DNA from: an uncultured Thermoguttaceae bacterium
GTDB lineage: Bacteria > Planctomycetota > Planctomycetia > Pirellulales > Thermoguttaceae
Reading direction: 5' to 3'
DNA length: 52,553 nucleotides
Assembly: GCA_938042245.1 (NCBI GenBank)
Contig: CALIRO010000051.1
Coordinates: forward strand, 1-52,553
Shown here: positions 9,243 through 18,303 of the stretch, piece by piece
How positions within the stretch are numbered: the stretch's first letter is position 1
Layout: each line of letters begins with the position of its first letter
Program-made: the position numbers and the translations under genes
Notes under the pieces: generated by a model
What the model was told of the DNA's origin: nothing
Seen by the model: the letters and a program-made list of their open reading frames with translations, nothing else
Databases searched by the model: none

Positions 9243-9857
9243 TTAGGCAGCAGGCTTAGGAGCCGGTTGGCTGGGTGCCGGGGCGGCTGGCTCGCAGGTA
9301 GCCGGAGCGCAAGTGGCAGCGTAGCGAAGGGCTTTCCGGCAGGCCCGACGGGCACGAATCCGGTCGATCAGCCGAGGCTTGCAGCACACCACAGCCGGCT
9401 CGCAGGTCTTCGGGGCGGTAGTGGCCGGCTCGCACGCTTTCGGCTCGCAGGTAGCCGGAGCGCAGGTGGCAGCGCAGCGAAGGGCTTTCCGGCAAGCCCG
9501 ACGGGCACGAATCCGGTCGATCAGCCGAGGCTTGCAGCACACCGCAGCCGGCTCGCAGGTCTTCGGGGCAGTAGTGACCGGCTCGCAAGCTTTCGGCTCG
9601 CAGGTAGCCGGGGCGCAACTCTTGGCGCATCGCAGGGCTTTCCGCCAGGCCCGATGCGCACGAATCCGGTCGATCAGCCGAGGCTTGCAGCACACCGCAG
9701 CCGGCTCGCAGGTAGCCGGCGCAGCAGTGGCCGGCTCACAGGTCTTCGGAGCACAAGTTGGCACACCCAACTTTTTCAACAGGCCTGCCTCAGCGTGGGA
9801 GGCAAGCACTAGGGCTGCACCAGCAGCCAGCAGCACAAACAGAATCCGTCGGTTCAT
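9243..9857 (-). CDS. Secreted cysteine-rich protein with three 51-residue tandem repeats
   Basis: The ATG at 9857 follows AAGGAG by about 9 bases. Residues 1-24 are a clear signal peptide ending SHAEA. The remaining 180 residues hold 23 cysteines and three near-identical 51-residue units. Each unit combines a CCKPRLIDRIRARRA block with TCAPATCEPKACEP-type blocks, so basic amphipathic segments alternate with Cys-Glu-Pro clusters. The tail is Pro/Ala-rich. No known enzyme domain is visible. The composition suggests an exported structural or metal-binding protein, possibly disulfide cross-linked at the cell surface; that is inference. Its own terminator follows, so it is probably a single-gene transcript. 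Confidence 0.8.
   Translation of the reverse strand: MNRRILFVLLAAGAALVLASHAEAGLLKKLGVPTCAPKTCEPATAAPATCEPAAVCCKPRLIDRIRAHRAWRKALRCAKSCAPATCEPKACEPVTTAPKTCEPAAVCCKPRLIDRIRARRACRKALRCAATCAPATCEPKACEPATTAPKTCEPAVVCCKPRLIDRIRARRACRKALRYAATCAPATCEPAAPAPSQPAPKPAA
9298..9756 (-). repeat. Three tandem 153-bp coding repeats
   Basis: Units begin at 9298, 9451 and 9604. The same core of about 35 bases recurs at 9355, 9508 and 9661, exactly 153 bases apart. The period is a whole number of codons (51), so unit gain or loss keeps the frame. The units differ at a small number of positions, mostly in the third unit. Confidence 0.95.
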
Positions 9858-10216
9858 TACAGCGACTCCTTGTTAAAAGGAACCAATCCAAATACCCACA
9901 TTCTCTGGCGCAGATACAACCTCTACGACCATTCTATGGATACGTATCGACGCCGTAGAGGCCATAGATTAACCAAGATCTCTATCTCCACCAAACTATG
10001 TAAATTACAAGGTCTTAAAATGCTCATTAGGAAAAGAATATCGAATGCGCAATTTATATCGATTAAATAATTTACCCAAATAAAAAAAGAACTCCTCTTC
10101 ACCCAAGGCTTATCCTGTGTTACAGCCTATCTTTTCTACGATAGATGCCACTTCTTCCATCGACGAAATGAGGCCCGAAGTTTTCCTGTTCTCTATAGAT
10201 TAAGAAGACAAGATAG
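9858..10216. other. AT-rich divergent intergenic region
   Basis: This gap separates the divergently oriented repeat-protein gene and the HPt gene, so it should hold both promoters. It is clearly richer in A and T than its surroundings, especially at 9950-10130. Apart from the ribosome site of the left gene, no specific site is recognised. Confidence 0.5.
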
Positions 10217-10585
10217 ATGAATAATTTGACCTACATTGTTCAACCCCTCTATTCCACCATCGGAGCGGATCCCGACTTCCAGGAATTGGTGGCCCTGTTC
10301 GTCCAGGAAATGCCCCAACGAATCCAAAAAATCCTAGACCATCTCCACCGAGGGGATCTGGAAGGACTTCATCTGCTGTGCCACCAACTGAAAGGCTCGG
10401 CAGGCGGCTACGGATTTGCCCCAATTAGCTTGGCTGCCCAACAGGTCGTCGAAGCTATCCGAAACCATTGGCCCGAAGCACAAATCCGCCAGACCGTGGA
10501 ATTCCTGCTGGCATTATGCCAGCAAGCAAGAACCGGTAGCCCACGATCAACTCCCTCTTCCGGGGATGAACGATCTCCTTTGTAG
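10217..10585 (+). CDS. Stand-alone HPt (histidine phosphotransfer) protein
   Basis: The 122-residue product is one HPt four-helix domain, which passes phosphoryl groups between receiver domains in multistep phosphorelays. The phosphorylated histidine is in LLCHQLKGSAGGYGF, the usual HxLKGxAxxxG pattern, at about residue 60. The domain fills residues 15-105; the tail is Ser/Pro-rich. The ATG at 10217 has only a weak AAGAAGACA-type site upstream. No histidine kinase or receiver gene is nearby, so its partners are encoded elsewhere. It converges with nuoM. Confidence 0.85.
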   Translation: MNNLTYIVQPLYSTIGADPDFQELVALFVQEMPQRIQKILDHLHRGDLEGLHLLCHQLKGSAGGYGFAPISLAAQQVVEAIRNHWPEAQIRQTVEFLLALCQQARTGSPRSTPSSGDERSPL

Positions 10586-10647
10586 GTAGCACCGGCTGTT
10601 AGACGCTCTGTTGGCCACTCCGGCGGTAACCAAGCCGGTCTGGCAGA

Positions 10648-12477
10648 TTAATTAGCTCCCCGATAGACTAGCCCTGGTCCTGCCTTAAAGACATGATTAG
10701 ATCCAAAAGGGTTAGATGGGGGAGAAGACAAGTTGGTTTCACCACAACACAGGCCGGTAGGAACCTCCCGCCCTTCCAAAAGCAATCGGGCGGCCGGTGC
10801 GGATAGCTCTTCCACAGTCGGCCCGATCCGATCTAAGAAAAACTTCGGATACACACCAATCCACAACATCAGCAGCCCCAGCGGCGCCAGGGCCAGGATT
10901 TCCCGCCCACAAAGGTCCTCTCCCGATACCGCCGAGCTGGGACTAGAGGCAGAATCCCTCCAACCAGCCCCCTCCAAGCCGTCTGCGCCCGAAGCCCCGT
11001 GCCCACCAGGCGAGCAATATGGCTCTCCTTCGCCTGCAGAAGCGGGTGGTTGTCCGGTTACTTCATGAAGCGGTTCGCGCAGCGGCCCGAAAAACACCCG
11101 CTCCACCATCCAAAGCATATACCAAGCCCCTAGAATCACCCCGCTGAGTGCTAAGACGGAAAGTATCCGGTACAGTAGCACCCATTCCACTGGCGCATCC
11201 GACCAAGCCCGATGGAACATCCCCCACAAGGCCAAAAATTCGCCCACAAACCCGTTTAGTCCCGGCAGCCCAATGCTAGCCAAACTCGCTAGCACCATAA
11301 AAAAGGCCAACCACGGCAGCTTGCGGGCCAGGCCGCCCAGGTCGGCTATTTGCCGGGTATGATACCGCTCGTATATCATCCCCACCAGGGCAAATAGCGC
11401 CCCTGTGGATAGTCCGTGGTTAAGCATCTGCAAGACGCCTCCCTGGCCGCCGGACCGATTCAGCGCAAAAATGCCCATCAGGCAAAAACCCAAATGGCTA
11501 ATGCTCGAATAAGCGATCAGCCGTTTAATATCCTTCTGCGCCAGGGCTACCAATGCCCCATAGACAATTCCGGCTACCGAAAGAATCAGTAGATACGGAG
11601 CGGAAACCGCCGTTGCTTCCGGCAGCATGGGGATATTGAACCGTAGGAATCCGTAGCCGCCCACTTTCAGCAGCACCCCGGCCAGGACCACACTGCCCGC
11701 CGCCGGCGCCTCCACATGCGCAAGCGGCAACCAGGTGTGCAGGGGGAACAGCGGCACCTTGATCGCAAACCCAGCAAACAAGGCCCAGAAGATCACCAGT
11801 TGCAAACTCAGCGGCATCCGATCCCCGCCGTGCAGATTCTGCAAATACTCGGTCAAATCGGGGATGGAGAAGGTGAGTCGATTCGTCTGGACATAGACCC
11901 ACAGCACCATTGCCAACAGGCCTAAAAACGTCAGCACACTACCGGCCAGAGTAAAAAGGAAAAACTTCACCGCCGCATATTGACGCTGTTCACTTCCCCA
12001 AACGCCGATCAGCACAAAAAGCGGTACCAGGGTGAACTCAAAAAAGACATAAAAGAGCAAAATATCCTGGGCCAAAAAGACGCCCAACATGCCGGTTTCC
12101 AGCAGGAGCCAGCAGCGGTAGAATCGGGCCGCCTCCTCTTGAATGGCCTCCCAACTGATCAAAACGCCCACCACCCCCAGCAGGGCCGTCAGCCCATAAA
12201 GCCAAAGGCTCAGGCCGTCTAAAGCCAACGAAAAACTTACCACCGGCGCAGTTGGGGCAGAGCTTGCCCCGGACGCCCAGGGCAAGCTCACCCGGGCGAA
12301 CTCTTTCGCCCCAGGCGGATAGGCCGCTATAACCAACACACACAATACCAAGGTAAACAAGCTGGTGGCCAAGGCCGACTGCCGAGCCCGCACCCGATCT
12401 CGGCCCAACACCAACGCCCCCGCCAACGGCGAAACCACACTGACCAATAAAAGTACTCTGGCGCCCGCTTCGGTCAT
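10648..12477 (-). CDS. nuoM: NADH-quinone oxidoreductase subunit M
   Basis: This is a proton-pumping antiporter-like membrane subunit of complex I. The ATG at 12477 follows AAAGGA by about 12 bases. The 609-residue protein has about fourteen membrane segments and typical NuoM motifs: LLFYVFFEFTLVPLFVLIGVWG, the lysine-bearing FAIKVPLFPLHTWLP, and KDIKRLIAYSSISHLG. Residues about 466-520 are a Gly/Ser/Ala/Pro-rich cytoplasm-like insertion not expected in the family, lying between FGPLREPLHE and the last helices. It is the last gene of the minus-strand nuo cluster. No nuoN follows, because the next gene is on the opposite strand. Confidence 0.95.
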   Translation of the reverse strand: MTEAGARVLLLVSVVSPLAGALVLGRDRVRARQSALATSLFTLVLCVLVIAAYPPGAKEFARVSLPWASGASSAPTAPVVSFSLALDGLSLWLYGLTALLGVVGVLISWEAIQEEAARFYRCWLLLETGMLGVFLAQDILLFYVFFEFTLVPLFVLIGVWGSEQRQYAAVKFFLFTLAGSVLTFLGLLAMVLWVYVQTNRLTFSIPDLTEYLQNLHGGDRMPLSLQLVIFWALFAGFAIKVPLFPLHTWLPLAHVEAPAAGSVVLAGVLLKVGGYGFLRFNIPMLPEATAVSAPYLLILSVAGIVYGALVALAQKDIKRLIAYSSISHLGFCLMGIFALNRSGGQGGVLQMLNHGLSTGALFALVGMIYERYHTRQIADLGGLARKLPWLAFFMVLASLASIGLPGLNGFVGEFLALWGMFHRAWSDAPVEWVLLYRILSVLALSGVILGAWYMLWMVERVFFGPLREPLHEVTGQPPASAGEGEPYCSPGGHGASGADGLEGAGWRDSASSPSSAVSGEDLCGREILALAPLGLLMLWIGVYPKFFLDRIGPTVEELSAPAARLLLEGREVPTGLCCGETNLSSPPSNPFGSNHVFKAGPGLVYRGAN

Positions 12478-12545
12478 AACTGTCGGTTATCCTTTGGGAT
12501 AGGTTTCTGCTTTCCAGGAGCACCGTCTGCTAACGCCGAATGGAA

Positions 12546-12564
12546 CGCCGTCTGTCAGACGGCG
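12546..12564. repeat. CGTCTG/CAGACG hairpin between nuoL and nuoM
   Basis: CGCCGTCTG (12546-12554) and CAGACGGCG (12556-12564) are perfect inverted copies around a single central base. The surrounding gap (12478-12618) has more CGTCTG and GTCTAG-like pieces. The same motif family recurs at 29.7 and 45.7 kb. Confidence 0.7.
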
Positions 12565-12618
12565 ATTAACTCTGTCTGGACTGAATAAGCTACCAGTCTA
12601 GATAGACTAAGTTACAAT

Positions 12619-14709
12619 TTATCCGGTCATCAATGCTCCCAGTAACACCAACACGCCCAGGATCATGGCCAACGCATAAAAAGGCGTAAAACCCATTTGC
12701 AGGCTTCGGAACAATGCGCCCAGCCCACGGGGCAAGGTCCCGATGCCATCGACGGCTCCATCGATAGCTCGATCATCCAGCCAGCCGCACAGCCGAGCCA
12801 GTGCCCAGAAGGGTTGCACCACTACCGCCTGATAAATCTCGTCGAAGAAAAACTTCCCATACGAAAGCCCATATAGTCCCACAGCGGAGCTGGTCCGGGT
12901 CAGGCCTTCCAGCAGGCTGCGTGGTCCTAGATAGACCAGCCCCGCCAAGCCGATCCCAGCCAACGCAACCAAGCTGCTTCCAACAGCCACCGTGCTGTGG
13001 GAGATCATCTCGGCCCGTGGGCCTTCTTGGGCCAGGCCGGTCAGGCAAAGCGAAGGCGTCTGGCCCAAAAAGTGGGCAAATCCATGAGTCCATTCAAAAT
13101 AAGCGCCTACCACCAGCGAACCGGCTGCCAATACCACCAATGGCCCAATCATCCAGGCTGGACCTTCATGGACATGGTCGCCCGCCTCTTCGGGTATCCG
13201 TTCCGGCCCATAAAAGCAGAGGAAAAATGCCCGGAACGTATAAAAGGCGGTCAAAAAGGCGGTGGCCGTCGCCGTCCAGCCAAGCACCTGATACACCATG
13301 CCTTCCTGTTGGCCGACGGCCAGCAAAATGGCATCCTTACTCCAGAACCCGGCAAACGGAACTACCCCGGCTAGGGCCAAACAGCCAAATAGCATGGTCG
13401 TATGGGTCCAAGGCAGATGCCGGCGCAGGCCGCCGAATTGCCGAAGGTCGATCACGCCGCCCATGGCGTGCATCACACTCCCGGCTGCTAAGAAGAGCAG
13501 GGCTTTGAAAAACGCATGGGTAAACAGATGAAACATCCCAGCCGTTACGCCCAACACCGTGCCGGTCCCAACGGCCAAAAACATATAGCCCAGTTGGCTG
13601 ATGGTGGAGTAGGCCAGGATGCGTTTTAGATCGGTCTGTGTCAGGGCGATCAAGGCGGCAAGCAGGGCCGTCCCGCCGCCAATACAGGCTACCACCAGGG
13701 GAGCAACCGGGGCGGCCAAAAACAGCGGCAAACACCGGGCCGTCAAATACACCCCGGCCGTTACCATCGTGGCCGCATGGATTAAGGCACTTACCGGCGT
13801 AGGGCCTTCCATAGCATCCGGCAACCACACATGCAGCGGCCACTGGGCGCTTTTGCCGCAGGCCCCGGCCATAAGCAACAGGGCAATGGCTGTGCCGACC
13901 GCTCCGCCGACATAGTGCTCTGGCTGTTGGAGGAACGTTTGTCCAAGGATGCCCGGCTGGGTTTGCCCAGCGGTTTGTACATCATGAAAATTGAGCGTGC
14001 CATAGCTCATCCAGAGCAAAAATACTCCCAAGGCGAAGCCGAAATCGCCGACCCGGTTGACCAAAAACGCCTTTTTGCCGGCGGCCGCCGCTGCTGGTCG
14101 CTGGTACCAAAAGCCGATCAATAAATAACTGCAAAGCCCCACTGCCTCCCAAAAGACGTAAAGCAAGAGAAAATTGCTTACCGAAACCAACATGCACATC
14201 GAAAAGACAAACAGGGCAATGTAACTGTAAAATCGCCAATACCCTGGGTCGCCGTGCATATAGCCGACCGAATAGATCGCCACCAGCAGGGAGATGACGG
14301 TAACGGTGGCTAGCATGATGGCTGTCAGGGGATCGGCCCGGAGGCTGACTTCGATAATCGGCGGCGGCCCCAGTGGGTCCTCCTCTTGTTGAGCCGAGCC
14401 AGCGCCGTGCTCGGGCAAGCCGCCGCCCGACCAGGTCCAAAGGGTAACAATCCTTTCATAGCCGAGCGGATGCTCTCGCCGCTCGGCGCTGGGCACGGGT
14501 TGGTTTTCACGGGCCGAGAGCGTTGCTGCCGCCTCCTGGGTTACTTGCCAGACTAAAAGCAGACTGGCCGTCAGGGAAATGGCCAAAGCGAGGATGGTCG
14601 GCCAATGGCTCTGGCTGCGCAAAAGTCGAGGCCCCACCAGCGCCGTCAACACTGCCGCCGCCAGCGGCATGACCACCGTTACCACCAAAAGCGATTCCAC
14701 GGTAAACAT
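12619..14709 (-). CDS. nuoL: NADH-quinone oxidoreductase subunit L
   Basis: This is the largest proton-pumping membrane subunit of complex I, with the long lateral helix at its C-terminus. The ATG at 14709 (MFTVESLLVV) is chosen; a TTG at 14736 is possible but less likely, and a GGAG sits about 14 bases before the ATG. Diagnostic segments are LLYVFWEAVGLCSYLLIGFW, KKAFLVNRVGDFGFALG, CGKSAQWPLHVWLPDAMEGP, ALIHAATMVTAGVYL and TDLKRILAYSTISQLGYM. The length, about 696 residues, is normal. A 140-base gap with a hairpin separates it from nuoM, and a 285-base gap with a dispersed element separates it from nuoK. Confidence 0.96.
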   Translation of the reverse strand: MFTVESLLVVTVVMPLAAAVLTALVGPRLLRSQSHWPTILALAISLTASLLLVWQVTQEAAATLSARENQPVPSAERREHPLGYERIVTLWTWSGGGLPEHGAGSAQQEEDPLGPPPIIEVSLRADPLTAIMLATVTVISLLVAIYSVGYMHGDPGYWRFYSYIALFVFSMCMLVSVSNFLLLYVFWEAVGLCSYLLIGFWYQRPAAAAAGKKAFLVNRVGDFGFALGVFLLWMSYGTLNFHDVQTAGQTQPGILGQTFLQQPEHYVGGAVGTAIALLLMAGACGKSAQWPLHVWLPDAMEGPTPVSALIHAATMVTAGVYLTARCLPLFLAAPVAPLVVACIGGGTALLAALIALTQTDLKRILAYSTISQLGYMFLAVGTGTVLGVTAGMFHLFTHAFFKALLFLAAGSVMHAMGGVIDLRQFGGLRRHLPWTHTTMLFGCLALAGVVPFAGFWSKDAILLAVGQQEGMVYQVLGWTATATAFLTAFYTFRAFFLCFYGPERIPEEAGDHVHEGPAWMIGPLVVLAAGSLVVGAYFEWTHGFAHFLGQTPSLCLTGLAQEGPRAEMISHSTVAVGSSLVALAGIGLAGLVYLGPRSLLEGLTRTSSAVGLYGLSYGKFFFDEIYQAVVVQPFWALARLCGWLDDRAIDGAVDGIGTLPRGLGALFRSLQMGFTPFYALAMILGVLVLLGALMTG

Positions 14710-14753
14710 AATCGAACCGATTTCTCCATCCAGCAATAGTAGTTATGGTTCCT

Positions 14754-14904
14754 GTAACAGTTCAGCCGAATCAAGTAGGTTCCCGTTTTTAGGAAGAATC
14801 CCCCTCTGTCAATCCCGCTCTAGCGGAATCCAGGCTTGCTAAACAAAAAATTGGACTCTGCTTTCGTAGGAATAATAGGTGGCATCATTCGGCCGAAATG
14901 TTAC
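14754..14904. repeat. Dispersed inverted-repeat element, copy A (nuoK-nuoL gap)
   Basis: The left end GTAACAGTTCAGCCGAAT and the right end ATTCGGCCGAAATGTTAC are inverted copies with 2 mismatches in 18. Inside are a GGTTCC..TTTTTAG segment and a CCGC/GCGG hairpin (here with loop TCTA, the exception to the GNRA rule). It lies in the 285-base gap between nuoK and nuoL, inside the complex I operon. Confidence 0.75.
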
Positions 14905-14994
14905 TCGTTTCCACATCCAGCGGGAAGTAGGTATTTAAGCAAAGGGCGAGGTTTCTAGGGAAGTTTGGTTTTTCCCCGTATGCATAGGGAGTAT

Positions 14995-15441
14995 TTACAC
15001 CATCTCACGAAAGTCGGTAGTTTCGGGGCTTTCCACGGGACGCACCCCAGCCGGGGCCAACCGGGGCCAACTCGGCGGCGGTTCCTCCGGGATGGGAATG
15101 GGCCGGTCGTCTTGCCAAGGCGGCTGGTTGGCCTCCCGCAGCCGTTGCCAAACGGCAATATCCAACGAGCCGGTATGCCGAAACAACACCACAATCAACG
15201 CCAAGCCGATCGCCGCTTCACAGGCCGCTACCGCCAGGATCATAATCACCAACATCTGGCCGCCAAAATCGTCGTAAAATCGGCTCCAGCCCACCAGACT
15301 CAACGACACCCCTTGAAGCATCATTTCGGTACAGAGGAACATGAGAATCATGTTCCTCCGGGTAAAAAAGCCTACCAGCCCAATGCTGAAAAGCATCGCC
15401 CCGACGGCCAAGTATTGGTGGAGAAAGGCGTAGTCGTTCAT
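14995..15441 (-). CDS. nuoK: NADH-quinone oxidoreductase subunit K
   Basis: This small three-helix subunit of the complex I proton-transfer arm contains the buried membrane glutamates in FLCTEMMLQGVSL and VAACEAAIGLALIV. The ATG at 15441 begins MNDYAFLHQYLAVGAML. The product has 148 residues where the family usually has about 100; the extra 45 residues are a Pro/Glu/Arg-rich hydrophilic tail (for example PIPIPEEPPPSWP). Its neighbours are nuoJ, 77 bases upstream, and nuoL downstream. Confidence 0.95.
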   Translation of the reverse strand: MNDYAFLHQYLAVGAMLFSIGLVGFFTRRNMILMFLCTEMMLQGVSLSLVGWSRFYDDFGGQMLVIMILAVAACEAAIGLALIVVLFRHTGSLDIAVWQRLREANQPPWQDDRPIPIPEEPPPSWPRLAPAGVRPVESPETTDFREMV

Positions 15442-15518
15442 GGTTTGCTTTTGTATCTCATTCTTTCAGATTTTTGAACATCGTTGGTGTTAAGGTTTTC
15501 GGAACATCATAAAGGAAT

Positions 15519-16370
15519 TTAAGAGTTACGCTGGACTTCGGATCGGTCTGGTTGTGGTGGAGCAAAGGCGCTGGCAGGAGGGTTGGCCGCTTGTTGGGGG
15601 CCTTCCAGCGGGCCGCGCAATCGGCCAATGATGACGGCCGCTCCCACCAGGGCGGCTAGCAGAAGTACCCCAGCCGCCTGCACCGCCCACCAATGCCCGC
15701 CAAATAGGTGCTGGCCGATCCGGGCCACGTGCTGCTCCGCTAACACCCCCTGGCCGGCTTTGGGCGGAAGATATGTTTTCTCTGGGAGGAGAGAATCGGC
15801 ATGGGCCTCGGCGCCGGCGGCTTGCTGCCGGTGGGCTTCCGCCTGGGCCGCCCACTGCACCGGCCCAGCCAAGCTCCGGGTGAGTAGCAGACTCAACATG
15901 GCCAAAAAGACCATGCCCGTACCGGCCGATACAAACACCTCCCACCGATTCCAGTCATAGGCGGCTCGGCCTCTGGGATGGGCCAACATCAACACAAAAA
16001 GCAACACGACCAAAATCGCCCCCACATAGACAATCAGCGTACCGGCGGCCAAAAACTGTGCCCCCCCATACGCCATCAACGCCGATACACCCACCAACGT
16101 TAACCCAAAACACACAGCGCAATAGAGCGGATGCACCAAGCTGACCGCTGCCAAAGCCGCCAGCACCGTCATTGCCGCCAATAGATATAACAACACGCCC
16201 TCCCACGCCGGTTGGATCATCGGCGCCTGGGCCAATACCGCTCCGAAGGCAATGGCCGCAAAACCAGCTCCCAATAGGCGCATCGTCCCCCCGCCCGGCC
16301 GCAATAGCAGTACCAGTCCCGCCGTACCGAGGATAATCGTGGTTAAAAAGACAACCTGCTGCGGATTCAC
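15519..16370 (-). CDS. nuoJ: NADH-quinone oxidoreductase subunit J
   Basis: This membrane subunit of complex I sits between NuoH and the antiporter subunits. A GTG at 16370 (reading MNPQQVVFLTTII) follows a GGAG by about 10 bases. Five membrane segments are visible, with the family motif LVHPLYCAVCFGLTLVGVSALM and the signature VYVGAILVVLLFVLML. At 283 residues it is longer than typical NuoJ (about 170-200); the excess is a hydrophilic Ala/Gln/Glu-rich loop around residues 180-215 and a Pro/Gln-rich tail after the last helix. It starts 20 bases after nuoI ends. Confidence 0.93.
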   Translation of the reverse strand: MNPQQVVFLTTIILGTAGLVLLLRPGGGTMRLLGAGFAAIAFGAVLAQAPMIQPAWEGVLLYLLAAMTVLAALAAVSLVHPLYCAVCFGLTLVGVSALMAYGGAQFLAAGTLIVYVGAILVVLLFVLMLAHPRGRAAYDWNRWEVFVSAGTGMVFLAMLSLLLTRSLAGPVQWAAQAEAHRQQAAGAEAHADSLLPEKTYLPPKAGQGVLAEQHVARIGQHLFGGHWWAVQAAGVLLLAALVGAAVIIGRLRGPLEGPQQAANPPASAFAPPQPDRSEVQRNS

Positions 16371-16389
16371 GCTCTAGACACTCCGTTGA

Positions 16390-17019
16390 CTAATTCTTCT
16401 CGTCATACTGCATTTGCCGAGCTCCGTTTTCCTGTTGGGCCGACGCGGCTGGCAACGGCCAATCGGCAAGAATAGGCTCCGTATCCTTGGTCTGGTCATA
16501 GACGCTCAGGAGTTTTTCTTTGTCGAAGATCATTTCCTCTCGGCTTTTGCCGGTAAGATCGTAGAGGCTTGTCAGTTCGATGGCCTGCTCTGGGCAAGCC
16601 TCTTCGCACATGCCGCAGTAGATGCACCGCAGCTCGTCAATGGTGAAACTTTCCGGGTATTTATCTCGGTCCGGCCAGGGTGAGGGGGCTGCCACAATGT
16701 CGATGCAATGCGCCGGGCAGATCGTAGCACACAAAAAACAGGCCACACATTTGACCCGGCCCTGTTCATCCCGGTTCAGCCGGTGCACGCCGCGGTAAAT
16801 CAGCGGCTCCGGGATTTCATGCCGCTCATCCGGCGATTGGACCGTCAGCTTCGGACCCACTAGATGCCGAAGCGTGGTCCGCATCCCTTCGACAAAAAGC
16901 GGCAGATACACTTTGCCGGTCCAACCCAGCTCCGGCTCTTTGAGCCAACGTACTTGAGGATCATTCGGTTCCATGGCAGGATCTCGGATTTCTCGGATTT
17001 TTCTGCTAGGTCTTTTCAC
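16390..17019 (-). CDS. nuoI: NADH-quinone oxidoreductase subunit I (2x[4Fe-4S])
   Basis: This peripheral-arm subunit carries electrons through two [4Fe-4S] clusters (N6a, N6b). The cluster motifs are CVACFLCATICPAHC and CIYCGMCEEACPEQA. The GTG at 17019 overlaps the nuoH stop by four bases (GTGA), which suggests translational coupling; an internal ATG at 16974 (MEPNDPQVRW) is an alternative start giving 194 residues. Neither has a strong ribosome site. The C-terminal 40 residues are acidic and variable. It lies between nuoH and nuoJ in the standard order. Confidence 0.93.
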   Translation of the reverse strand: MKRPSRKIREIRDPAMEPNDPQVRWLKEPELGWTGKVYLPLFVEGMRTTLRHLVGPKLTVQSPDERHEIPEPLIYRGVHRLNRDEQGRVKCVACFLCATICPAHCIDIVAAPSPWPDRDKYPESFTIDELRCIYCGMCEEACPEQAIELTSLYDLTGKSREEMIFDKEKLLSVYDQTKDTEPILADWPLPAASAQQENGARQMQYDEKN

Positions 17020-18239
17020 GGAACAGCTTCTGGTGATGGGGCCTGGGGCCGGATGGGGCCTCGCAGAGGCCGATTGTCATAATGCAGCGGCGCCAACCAG
17101 GCCGCTAGGCCCCAGACTGCAAAAAACACCAACCAATTTATGATTCCGCTCAGCAAAGCAGGTCGGATACCGATCTGGGCCGCCCACCCAGGCCCATACT
17201 CCCCCAGCACCGCCGCACTGACTACATAAACCAACCCCAACGGTATCAGCACATACCAGGCCAGGTGCATGATCTGGTCAAATCGGAACCTGGGCCAACT
17301 CCACCGGGCCACCATGAAAAACCAAATCACTAGTAGCACTTTGCCCAGTAGCACAACCACCCGGAGCAATGCGGTTGGCCAGGCTGCCACCGCCTGCCCG
17401 CCCGTTAAGCCCCAGAAATGCCAGCCGCCAAAAAACACCAACACCAACAGGAACGACGCCAGAATCATGTGCAGGTACTCGGCCACCATATACATCATCA
17501 GTTTCATGCCGGAGTATTCGGTATGGTAGCCGCCCACCAGTTCCTGCTCGGCCTCGGCCATGTCGAACGGCAGTCGGCCCGCCTCGGCAAAAGCAGCCAG
17601 GAAAAACACGCTAAAACCCAACGGTTGCCAGAAGATGTTCCACAGTCCGGTCTGCGCCTGCCACAGCACGATCTCCTCCAGCCGGAGCGAACCGGCAGCC
17701 AACACAATACCCAGCAAGGCTAATCCCAATGGGATTTCATAGGAGAGCAGTTGGGCCGCTGCCCGGATGCCGCCAAAGAGACTGTATTTATTATTGCTGG
17801 CCCAGCCGCCTAGCAAAACCCCCAGCACCCCCAGCCCGCTGACGGCCACAATATATAGCAGGCCCACATCCACCCCCGGAGCCACCGCAAGCCGAAGCCG
17901 ATACCCCAAAATTTCCACCTCTCCAAACGGTACGACAGCAAATACACCAACAGCCGCTGTCAGCGATACCACCGGCGCCAAAAAATACAGGACCTTTTCC
18001 ACATGACTGGGGGTGAACTCTTCTTTGAAGATGAACTTTCCGCCGTCGGCGATCGGCTGGCCCAGGCCGAAAAGCCGAATCCGAGTGAGCGGGATACCGG
18101 CCCGGTTCGGCCCAAGCCGATCCTGTATCCAGGCAGCCATCCACCGCTCGACCAACACCAGATAGGCCGCCGCTCCCATCAGGCCGCCAAACAGAATCAA
18201 CATCTTGATCCCGGCTTCCAGCGTCGTCAACAGGTCCAT
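17016..18239 (-). CDS. nuoH: NADH-quinone oxidoreductase subunit H
   Basis: This membrane subunit forms the quinone-binding chamber at the junction of the two arms of complex I. The ATG at 18239 follows AAAAGG by about 11 bases. Signature segments include DRLGPNRAGI, KEEFTPSHVEKVLYFLAPVV, GGWASNNKYSLFGGIRAAAQ and AEAGRLPFDMAEAEQELVGG, the last being the acidic loop that lines the quinone tunnel. The length of 407 residues is in the normal range, and eight or nine membrane helices are visible. It is separated from nuoG by 375 bases packed with hairpin repeats, and overlaps nuoI by four bases. Confidence 0.96.
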   Translation of the reverse strand: MDLLTTLEAGIKMLILFGGLMGAAAYLVLVERWMAAWIQDRLGPNRAGIPLTRIRLFGLGQPIADGGKFIFKEEFTPSHVEKVLYFLAPVVSLTAAVGVFAVVPFGEVEILGYRLRLAVAPGVDVGLLYIVAVSGLGVLGVLLGGWASNNKYSLFGGIRAAAQLLSYEIPLGLALLGIVLAAGSLRLEEIVLWQAQTGLWNIFWQPLGFSVFFLAAFAEAGRLPFDMAEAEQELVGGYHTEYSGMKLMMYMVAEYLHMILASFLLVLVFFGGWHFWGLTGGQAVAAWPTALLRVVVLLGKVLLVIWFFMVARWSWPRFRFDQIMHLAWYVLIPLGLVYVVSAAVLGEYGPGWAAQIGIRPALLSGIINWLVFFAVWGLAAWLAPLHYDNRPLRGPIRPQAPSPEAVP

Positions 18240-18303
18240 CGTTCGGTTAACCTTTTCCGATTCTGATCCTTTCGGAAGATTTCAGCCCCGATTGAGGCAA
18301 TCT

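Noticed and set aside
9298..9756. CRISPR-like array
   Set aside because: The 153-bp units are contiguous, lack unique spacers and encode an in-frame secreted protein.
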